A DNA stretch of 64,000 nucleotides from positions 479,501 to 543,500 of the forward strand of contig CAJNDT010004891.1 of the NCBI GenBank assembly GCA_905221615.1. The letters run 5' to 3'. The DNA is from Symbiodinium sp. CCMP2592 (lineage: Eukaryota > Sar > Dinophyceae > Suessiales > Symbiodiniaceae). The notes under the pieces are model-generated. The model saw only the letters and a program-made list of their open reading frames with translations, was not told the DNA's origin and ran no database searches. Of this stretch, positions 55,961-64,000 are shown piece by piece. Made by a program: the position numbers and the translations under genes. Every line of letters begins with the position of its first letter. Within the stretch, counting starts at the first letter, position 1.

Positions 55961-57400
55961 CTACTACTACTACTAAGACTAAGACTGAGACTAAGACTGC
56001 GACTAAGACTTTAAGAGTAAGAGTAAGAGCAAGAGTAAGAGTACTGTAATGGCAATGGCAGTGGCCATGGTAATAGTAATGGTCATGGTAACAGTAGTCG
56101 TGATCTAATCGTAATGGTAATGGAAATGGTATTGGTACTAGTAGTAGTAATAGTCTAGTATATAGTATAGCAATAGGTGACAAATAGTTCAGAGTATATC
56201 ACAGTCTAGTACCGTAGAATAGAGTAGAACAGAGTAGAGCAGAGCAGAGCAGAACGGAGTCGAGCGGAGTAGAGAAAAAGAGAAGACGAGAAAAGACCAT
56301 GGGCTTTAGGCTCCAGACAAAGACTGTAGAGTTTCGCAGTTTAGAGAGTACAGGGCGTGTGGGAGTAAAGAGTATGTGTTCATTATACGGTACAGAGTAT
56401 AGGGTACAACATTGCTCAGTACGCGGTAAATGTTACAGTATGCAGTAGACAGAACATAGTAGAGAGTATAGCATATAGCATAGTCTATACTGTATACACA
56501 GTGTGTAGTATGTAGTATGGTAGTATAGAGTGGAGAGTATATAGTGTAAAGCGTATTGTATGTAGTGCATTTCGGCTATGTCGTATCCAGTATACAGCAT
56601 ATTGTGTCTAGAGATAGCATCTCATACACATGTAGCACGCCACGCAGTATGTCGTATATCGTAGAGGGTACTGAGTACATCGCATGTAGTATATGTAGTA
56701 TGTAGTATAGAGTCTAGAGTATGCAGGGATATAGTATAGAGTAAAGTACGGTATATGGCCTCACTCTGGGTAGAACAAAGTATAGAGTATGACGTATCGT
56801 GTTAGCGCAAAGTACAGTGTATAGTACAGTGTATAGTACGGGGTACGAAAATAGTGTACAGTAGGGTGCACAGTATAGTGTATCGTACAGAGGGTAGTAT
56901 AGTGTGCAGTATGTGGTGTAATGTATAGTAACGCACAGTAGAGTCGGAACAATTGCATAGTGTACAGTTTCGTGATCAGATGTCATTCGGTCAGAATATG
57001 TTTTTGATACCAAGATTCTACAAACATGCAATCGTGCGTGATGCATCTTCCCATCACCGTGCGACAGCCTTGCAGTGATACACTCTTTTTAAACAGTGAA
57101 CTTTAAACCCTAAACCCTAAACTCTCCTATGATGTTCTGGTACTTGTGGTAAGAGATGCTGCTTGCTCTTGACGGCTTCTCGCAGGGGGCGGCGACTGAA
57201 CCTCCAAAAGTCGGATCCTCGGTGTCAGGGTATAGTATAAGACAGTATAAGACAGTAGAATATAGTGTGAGATACCAGAGGACAGTATGATTCAACGTAT
57301 AGTATAGTATATAGTATAGTACAGTATAGTACAGTCTAGTATAGTATTAGTATAGTATTAGTATAGTATAGTATACTACAGTATAATATAGCATAACCGA
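55841..57400. repeat. TAG/TAGTA-type low-complexity region
   Basis: About 1.5 kb of degenerate agt, tag and tagtata motifs. It begins with a (AGT) run at about 55926-55960 followed directly by (ACT) at about 55960-55976, which can fold back. Then come aag/act, ggtaat and tatagtata variants. A TTTAGGG-like pair (aaaccctaaaccctaaac) lies at about 57104. No coding sequence is supported except a short unassigned frame near 57180. Confidence 0.8.
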
Positions 57401-57667
57401 AGTCAGACCCTTTACCGAGGCCTGAGCACCTTCCCAGGTCGAGGCCTCGGGCTCTCTCCGAAGGATCGAGCGCAGGTCGCAGGCGTGAGGGCCTTGCAGT
57501 CTGATGCCAGGAGCTTTCGCACCTCCGTGCCTTCCCAAAACTGAAGGCTGTTTGCACACATCAGCTTAATTCGATAAATGAGAAATGCGCTCAACCCGCA
57601 AGCTAGAACATGCTGATGCCTGAGTGCGATGGGAACAGCTACTGGCTGAATCTCGCGCTGGGCAGGT

Positions 57668-58144
57668 GTGAGTTGGGTTGATCTCATGGCAGTGCCAGGA
57701 AGCGACGGGGAAATCGCAGTGGTCACTGCCTCCTTGTATCTTAAATGTGCAGATGCCCAGTCACTCGCACACACACATGCCGACCTCCGTGAGCGCTTGC
57801 GGAGAAATCGAGTGCAGGAACTTGGACTCAAGCTTACGGCGACCCAGGCTACTCCAACCCTCACACTCAGAACCCTCCACAGGCGCAAGCTCGTTGCCTT
57901 GGAAGACTTGGCTCTGGCATTCGAGCAGGACTTCTGCATGCCAGCACATCAGGTGACAAAGAGTTCCGGTTTGGCGTGTGATGCATTCGTGACTGCGGCA
58001 ATCCCGCAGGGCAAGAAGGCTGCGCCTTTGGAACAGTGGCGCTGCCTGTTTGGGTTTCTTGAGCTGGCTCTAGCCACAAGTGCTGGTGTAAATAACCCGG
58101 AGCTCCCCGATACTGGCTTCAGCTCATTTTGCCAGGTGGGCTAG
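57668..58144 (+). CDS. Exons of probable EF-hand gene, 5' part
   Basis: The open frame contains SLAHTHADLRERLRRNRVQE (about 57759) and LVALEDLALAFEQDFCMPAH (about 57890-57950), the latter ending in a cag/gtgaca donor. Both are protein-like. The frame beyond 57955 is probably intronic. A similar acidic-helical style and the same strand suggest they belong to the EF-hand gene downstream, but no frame join proves it. Confidence 0.4.
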   Translation: MSWVDLMAVPGSDGEIAVVTASLYLKCADAQSLAHTHADLRERLRRNRVQELGLKLTATQATPTLTLRTLHRRKLVALEDLALAFEQDFCMPAHQVTKSSGLACDAFVTAAIPQGKKAAPLEQWRCLFGFLELALATSAGVNNPELPDTGFSSFCQVG

Positions 58145-58429
58145 AGACATCTACCGCCGTATAGCCCTGGTGAGTGACTGAGTTGCGGATCCTTGTGGAT
58201 GGAGCCATCTGCCCAGCAAAGCGTCCGCCATGCGCGATACTTTACATGCTTACAGCTGGTATTAATTACATATCTAACACACACATTTATTCGTGTACAC
58301 ACATACACTTGTATACATACAGCTCCTCTGAGGCGCTGAGGAGACAAGGTTGGACTGTCCGGGAGGCAAGGGGGAACACCCAGCTGCCGGCCAGGGACGC
58401 CTGCTTTATTTTGCTATGGTGTACTACGT

Positions 58430-58575
58430 GATACTATATCGCAGCGCATTATTCTGTAGAATTCTGTTTCACTCTATGATATATTAGGCTATAATAGGCT
58501 ATACTACCATACCATACTATACTATATCATACTGTCTTACACTTTAGATTACATTCTCCTATTTCCGGTTTACTA
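58430..58575. repeat. TACTATA low-complexity tract
   Basis: Degenerate actata/tatact motifs, the same flavour as the 55.8-57.4 kb region but in the complementary orientation. A TTTAGGG-like string follows at about 58683-58715. Confidence 0.65.
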
Positions 58576-58602
58576 TAGTCGACTATTACGATGGTTAGCA
58601 GG

Positions 58603-58688
58603 CCTTTGACCTGGTGACCAAAGACCGACGGGCACAGAAGAGCGAATTCTTCACGCTGGTGCGGCCCCCAGAACTATCCAGGAATTAG
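58603..58688 (+). CDS. Probable exon, EF-hand gene
   Basis: After the acceptor ttagcag the frame reads AFDLVTKDRRAQKSEFF, then TLVRPPELSRN and tag at 58686-58688. The protein-like sequence resembles the linker helices of EF-hand proteins. Whether tag is the true stop or lies past a donor is unknown. Confidence 0.45.
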
Positions 58689-59044
58689 GGTTTCAGGGTT
58701 CAAGGGTTTAGGGCCTAGGGCCCTGCAAGAACAGCCTTCGTTTGATTTTAACTCTCACAGCACTTCCGTTCGATGGAGTTCGGATGGGATCGAAGAATGC
58801 GCCCAAAAAGCTTCAGCTGTGCTTCATGGAGTGTTGTTGATGTCAATGTGGAGAATGATGCGGAGACATGGCGAAAGGAATCCTCGAGTCTGTTCAAGTC
58901 TTCTGTTGGAAGCGCAGGTGACCCTAGGCTGTAGGTGGGTGACCAGCCAAATTAACGCAGCACGGCATATGCCAAGCTTCCATCTGAGTGTGAGGTCTGC
59001 AGGTTTGCCGTTCACGGCTAAGAAAGTTGATGTCTAGTTCCGAG

Positions 59045-59880
59045 AGGTGAACAGCCTTGAGCTTGGCCTCCGCTCCGAGCAGCTGGAGTGGCTGTGCCGT
59101 CCTCGGACTCGCATTGCCAGTTCCCATAAAGCGCTGGCGGCTCTCAGGTGGAAGCTGTCTGACACGAATGCAGATGGTCTCCTGGACTACATCGAGTTTG
59201 CTCAGCGCATCGCGGAGGTTGTTGGCGGGGATGGATGGTGGCAGCTGCTGGCTGTTGCCTTCTTGGGAGGTGACAGGCATCAGCACGACAGCCTTCCCAG
59301 TTCCTCGAGACGAGGAGCTGCCGATACTGCCAGCTCCAAACGCCTGCAAGTTAAGGTTTCAGTATGTTTCAGTATTTTTTCAGCCTGTTTGGTGCCAGGA
59401 GGTGCTTGAACCCCCCAGTCCGGGCCCTCGACCTCCCATGTCCTTACTCAACGCGGCGGCCGGAATGTCCGAAGTTTGGGACTCGGGGCTAAGGGTGCAG
59501 TCATCGAGCTGAGAGCGAGTGAAGTAAGAGTGCTGCGAGCAGCTCTGCTTGACTTGCGGCTGAAAGATGCAGACTTGCCCTGTAGCACCACCGCAGATTC
59601 CAAGGCTTGGGCCAATCTTTGCCAAGCTCGGGACCTGTGTGCCCAGCAGGAGATTTCACTTGGCCACCTCTGCTCAGCTTCGGATGGCAGCACATTGCTT
59701 GGAGGAGCGCAGGTTGAGCATCGGCATGGCAGGAACCTCAGACGAGCCCGTGAGCCTACGTCTAGCAGGTCAGTGCTTTCTGGCGCCCTAGGACTCTAGG
59801 ACTCTAGGAACCGAGGGCCCAGGCCAAATCCCGCCCATTTAGGTGGTGCAGACGAGATCAGTCTAGAATACTTTCTTGTG
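59045..59880 (+). CDS. EF-hand exons upstream of the cassette array
   Basis: SLELGLRSEQLEWLC (about 59054) precedes an EF-hand exon from 59148 reading WKLSDTNADGLLDYIEFAQR, a canonical loop (D-T-N-A-D-G-L-L-D-Y-I-E). Further frames are VRVLRAALLDLRLKDADL (about 59528) and GADEISLEYFLVLMKS (about 59844-59890, after catttag), the latter resembling the second half of another EF-hand (E-I-S-L-E-Y-F). These calcium-binding units run directly into the tandem cassettes at 60.03 kb. Confidence 0.6.
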
Positions 59881-60027
59881 CTCATGAAGAGCAATGTGTT
59901 TGGACATCGCCAGGCTCGCCCGGCACACTCGATGCAGGCACGTCCCTACAGCTGTCATGCAGTGCAGCGGCCTTTCTTAACCCCTCCAGGCTCTGTCCTT
60001 GCATGTCGTGCGCCTGTGATTCTGCAG

Positions 60028-63000
60028 GAAATCTGCTCCCGTGTCAACGACGCGTTGCGCCGAAAGGCTCAGCTTTCACAACACCCAAGCTCGCAGAGTG
60101 CCCTACTGCAGAGATTTCTGCTCCTGACCAGTCTTTCAGTGCAGGGACAGACGCCGGACGCGCTGTTCGACGCCCTGGCTGCGGCCTAAGTTCAGACGCC
60201 AGTCGAAAAGTTGCCATAGCCGTGGCTTACAGTCCGTCACGACTTCATCACAGAGACTTTCAGGCGGGTGGTGGTCAAGAAGTACGTTGGCCCGACTTCC
60301 GGGCACTGTTTGCGCAAATCGAGCCCGACCCTTTAAGGGGCACTGCAACTACATCAACAACGACAGGGGACATAACCCTGCTGAGCAGATAAGGCCTTCC
60401 CTGGAAGAGTGGCAGCTACAGGAGCTCGCGCCTCAAGAAAAACACCCGCACGAGCACAACCAACGTGTGAAACAGCAGCTTCCATGTGCTCTTCGTGCTT
60501 CGACAAGGCTGTGGGCCACCTTCGACACCAACGCCGATGGTGGCATTTCTCGCGAGGACTTGTTTTTGGTGGGGTGATCTGCATGCAGCTGCGTGCAACC
60601 TTGGCACCCGTCGCAGGAGTTCAAGAAGCAACTTGCGAACGTGCAGGCGCTTTCCGGCCCGTTTGGCTCTGAAGGGTTTGTAGATTGTACTCCCGTTTGC
60701 GGTGTGGACATTAAGACCATGGGCAGGCTTCGGCAACGGCGGGTGCCGCCCCGCAGGCCAGGATTTGCTAATGCTGAAGTGGTCCAGTTGCAGCTTCCGT
60801 GGATCTCCCGCTAAGCACGCTGTCAGGCTCGAGCAGCAGGATCTCTGCAGGCCAGCCATCTCCGTTCGGAAGTTGCTGCGAAGCTTCCGACGTCATTCGA
60901 AGCTTCGCTTTGGATCCGGAGGAAATCTGCGCGCGCGTGAACGATGCCCTGCGCAGAAAGGCCGGCATTTAACTCACTGCATGAAGCGGAAAATTCCGCC
61001 TCTCGCACCTTTGCACGTATTTCCGTGCAGGGCCAGACGCCGGACGCGCTGTTCGACGCCCTGGCTGCGGCCTAAGTTCAGACGCCAGTCGAAAAGTTGC
61101 CATAGCCGTGGCTTGCAGTCCGTCACGACTTCACAGAGACTTTCAGGCGGGTGGTGGTCAAGAAGTACGTTGGCCCGACTTCCGGGCACTGTTTGCGCAA
61201 ATCGAGCCCGACCCTTTGAGGGGCACTGCAACTACATCAACAACGACAGGGGACATAACCCTGCTGAGCAGATAAGGCCTTCCCTGGAAGGGTGGCAGCT
61301 GCAGCAGCTGGCACCTCAAGAAAAGCAATCCCACCCAACGCAGCGTCCATGTGCTCTTTAAAATGCGTCGACAAGGTTGTGGGTCACCTTCGATTCCAAT
61401 GCCGACGGTGGAATTTCTCGCGAGGATTGGTTTTAGTCGTGCGGCGATCTGCATGCAGCGGCAAACCTGAGTCCGGATGGCTACAGACGCCAGGGAAGGC
61501 GCTTGCTGCGTGTTGCAACCTTGGCACCCGTCGCAGGAGTTCAAGAAGCAACTTGCGAACGTGCAGGCGCTTTCCGGCCCGTTTGGCTCTGAAGGGTTTG
61601 CAGATTGTACTCCCGTTTGCGGTGTGGACATTAAGACCATGGGCAGGCTTCGGCAACGGCGGGTGCCGCCCCGCAGGCCAGGATTTGCTAATGCTGAAGT
61701 GGTCCAGTTGCAGCTTCCGTGGAGCTCCCGCTAAGTACACTGTCAGGCTCGAGCAGCAGGATCTCTGCAGGCCAGCCATCTCCGTTCGGAAGTTGCTGCG
61801 AAGCCTCCGACGTCATTCGAAGCTTCGCTTTGGATCCGGAGGAAATCTGCGCGCGCGTGAACGATGCCCTGCGCAGAAAGGCCGGCATTTAACTCACTGC
61901 ATGAAGCGGAAAATTTCGCCTCTCGCACCTTTGCACGTATTTCCATGCAGGGCCAGACGCCGGACGCGCTGTTCGACGCCCTGGCCGCGGCCCAAATTGA
62001 GATGGTTTCAGATGCCAATCGCTCTGTCGTGTCCGATCGACGGCAACATCGCCTCTTGGCGATAGGCTGCCGGTGGACAAGAAGTTCGCTGGCCAGACTT
62101 CCGGGCCCTCTTCGCGCAGCTCGAGCACGGCCCTCTTGGGGGCAATTCAAATGAATCGAGAGGAAGACAAGAGTACACAAGAGCGCTGGATGAGAAAGCA
62201 TGAACTTATGAGGCCTTCCTTGGGCGAGGGGCAGCTGCAGCAGCCCGCTCCTCGGGGTACCCACTCCTACCAACGAATTTGGAAGTAGGTTGTGTAAGAT
62301 CACCATGGTGTCTTTGTATGCTGCTTGCGTGCTGGCAAGGTTGTGGGTCACCTTCGACACCAACGCCGATGGTGGCATTTCTCGCGAGGATTTGTTTTTG
62401 GTGGGGTGATCTGCATGCAGCTGCGTGCAACCTTGGCACCCGTCGCAGGAGTTCAAGAAGCAACTTGCGAACGTGCAGGCGCTTTCCGGCCCGTTTGGCT
62501 CTGAAGGGTTTGTAGATTGTACTCCCGTTTGCGGTGTGGACATTAAGACCATGGGCAGGCTTCGGCAACGGCGGGTGCCGCCCCGCAGGCCAGGATTTGC
62601 TAATGCTGAAGTGGTCCAGTTGCAGCTTCCGTGGAGCTCCCGCTAAGCACACTGTCAGGCTCGAGCAGCAGGATCTCTGCAGGCCAGCCATCTCCGTTCG
62701 GAAGTTGCTGCGAAGCCTCCGACGTCATTCGAAGCTTCGCTTTGGATCCGGAGGAAATCTGCGCGCGCGTGAACGATGCCCTGCGCAGAAAGGCCGGCAT
62801 TTGACTCACTGCATGAAGCGGAAAATTCCGCCTCTCGCACCTTTGCACGTATTTCCGTGCAGGGCCAGACGCCGGACGCGCTGTTCGACGCCCTGGCCGC
62901 GGCCCAAATTGAGATGGTTTCAGATGCCAATCGCTCTGTCGTGTCCGATCGACGGCAACATCGCCTCTTGGCGATAGGCTGCCGGTGGACAAGAAGTTCG

Positions 63001-63312
63001 CTGGCCAGACTTCCGGGCCCTCTTCGCGCAGCTCGAGCACGGCCCTCTTGGGGGCAATTCGAATGAATCGAGAGGAAGACAAGAGCATACAAGAGCGCTG
63101 GATGAGAAAGCATGAACTTATGAGGCCTTCCTTGGGCGAGGGGCAGCTGCAGCAGCCCGCTCCTCGGGGTACCCACTCCTACCGACTAATTTGGAAGTAG
63201 GTTGTCTAAGATCACCATTGTGTCTTTGTATGCTGCTTGCGTGCTGGCAAGGTTGTGGGTCACCTTCGACACCAACGCCGATGGTGGCATTTCTCGCGAG
63301 GATTGGTTTTAG
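60028..63312 (+). CDS. EF-hand protein region made of four tandem multi-exon cassettes
   Basis: Each cassette contains the same short exons: EICxRVNDALRRK (60028-60066, then from 60922, 61842 and 62754), GQTPDALFDALAA, GGQEVRWPDFRALFAQ, RPSLEEWQLQ, an EF-hand LWATFDTNADGGISRE and its continuation EFKKQLANVQAL. The loop D-T-N-A-D-G-G-I-S-R-E-E is completed only by joining the last two through an intron that starts with GA. The cassettes are about 894, 920 and 912 bases apart. Donors within them are mainly GC. Cassettes 3 and 4 are nearly identical, so the duplication is recent. Cassette 4 lacks the last exon and runs into triplet repeats. If all cassettes are spliced the protein would carry at least four EF-hands here. 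Alternative transcripts using one cassette each are possible. Confidence 0.7.
60028..63312. repeat. Tandem array of four ~0.9 kb cassettes
   Basis: Landmarks recur in order: gccagccatctccg at 60851, 61771 and 62683; ttcgacaccaacgcc at 60521, 61389 (variant), 62353 and 63265. Intron and exon bases are equally conserved, which points to recent unequal exchange rather than selection on protein alone. Confidence 0.93.
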
Positions 63313-63356
63313 TTTCAATCTGCTGCACGCAGCTGTAATTCTTACAGCGTGGCATT

Positions 63357-63494
63357 CTTACGGCGACGACGACGACGACGACGACTACTACTACTACTAC
63401 TGGTGCTGCTTCGGCTACTACTGCTACTACTGCTAAGACAGCTACTACGACGACGACGAACACTACGACAACGACAACAGCAACAACAACAACA

Positions 63495-63529
<35 letters not shown>

Positions 63530-63535
63530 GACTGA
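63357..63535. repeat. Switching triplet repeats (GAC, TAC, AAC, ACT)
   Basis: Runs of gac (about 63362-63382), tac (63383-63400), mixed ctactgctactac, gac again, aac/caacaa (63466-63496) and tac/act (63497-63530). It begins about 45 bases after the fourth EF-hand exon, where the cassette homology breaks off. Confidence 0.9.
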
Positions 63536-64000
63536 TGCTGCAATCCAGCGTCTACAGTGGTTCCACCTTGCTAAGTCTCTGGGTCAAGCAGCAAACTTCG
63601 AAGTCCGACCAACAACAACTGCAACAACAGCAAAACTTCGTTTTCTACGCTACAAGTACTTGTACGTGGGAGCTTTGTTTTGGGGGAGGCGATCTCCTTA
63701 CAGTGCAACCTGGTCATAGTACTGGTCCTCGGAGCATTGACACTCTCATGTGCACCATATATCTTTTATTTGCTCGCCCCTTTTACTCACAACGAGCTCT
63801 TTGTTCAGTTAATATTTTCTTCTAAGACGATGGCGAGCCAGAACATGGGCAACCAGTGCAAGCGTCTTAGCGCCTCTATTGCCAGACTGCGACTGTACGG
63901 CACCTCCCAGATCTGCGGCTGTACTCTCTGGATTCCATGGGCTTCCAATTGCAGCAACGTTTCTGGATCAACCGAGTAGTCCCGTTCGTCGGGTAAGGCT
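63536..64000. other. Window end, no firmly supported gene
   Basis: An ATG at 63831 (acgATGg) opens a 49-codon frame, MASQNMGNQCKRLS, ending at a tag near 63977. It could be a first exon or chance. Nothing else is recognisable. Confidence 0.2.

Noticed and set aside
1..64000. tRNA, rRNA or transposase/reverse-transcriptase genes
   Set aside because: I looked for cloverleaf-like sequences, conserved rRNA strings and the usual catalytic motifs and found none that I could support by eye.

Overview
This window reads as nuclear DNA of a dinoflagellate, probably a symbiodiniacean-type alga. The reasons are: (i) coding sequence is broken into many short exons separated by introns of about 47-190 nt; (ii) the introns I could place by protein reading frame end in AG but start with GC more often than GT, and a few start with GA; (iii) every gene I can support lies on the + strand, the unidirectional arrangement typical of dinoflagellates; (iv) the genes belong to families abundant there (pentatricopeptide-repeat proteins, EF-hand proteins, very long Ala/Lys/Glu coiled coils, a Sep15/SelM-type selenoprotein); (v) microsatellites, minisatellites and telomere-like CCCTAA tracts are common. 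The species is not determinable from sequence reading alone. Because exons are short, most long open frames here are accidental; I assigned genes by joining frames across introns and comparing with remembered family patterns.

Layout. 0-9.7 kb: sparse, with a coiled-coil exon pair near 1.1 kb, a ZZ-finger-like exon pair near 1.65 kb, a signal-peptide ORF at 4.7 kb, and microsatellites. 9.75-12.06 kb: a satellite of 14 copies of a ~130 bp unit. 12.8-17.5 kb: coiled-coil exons and triplet repeats. 18.0-18.4 kb: the catalytic core of a DOT1-like histone methyltransferase. 21.6-23.5 kb: coiled-coil exons. 23.8-26.4 kb: PPR gene (PPR-2). 27.03-28.36 kb: a saccharopine-dehydrogenase-like oxidoreductase. 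28.4-35.6 kb: a large multi-exon PPR gene (PPR-1), inside whose longest intron sits a separate three-exon coiled-coil gene (30.8-32.0 kb). 38.1-39.6 kb: a complete TXNDC9/PhLP3 gene. 39.9-42.1 kb: coiled-coil gene with nine 54 bp repeats in an intron. 43.8-46.4 kb: signal-anchor ORF and an EF-hand gene. 47.5-50.6 kb: a long coiled-coil gene. 52.87-54.37 kb: a two-domain selenoprotein of the Sep15/SelM type with two in-frame TGA codons at equivalent CxxU positions. 55.1-55.8 kb: coiled-coil gene. 57.7-63.3 kb: EF-hand gene(s) ending in a tandem array of four ~0.9 kb multi-exon cassettes.

Functional themes: organelle RNA processing (two PPR genes), calcium signalling (EF-hand genes), thiol/selenol redox and protein folding (selenoprotein, TXNDC9), chromatin (DOT1-like). 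Nothing indicates a shared pathway or operon; neighbours are probably co-transcribed and trans-spliced as is usual in dinoflagellates, but no spliced-leader relic was confirmed. The selenoprotein is the most notable item: read naively it is a series of truncated ORFs, because both selenocysteine codons look like stops and no exon is longer than about 105 nt.
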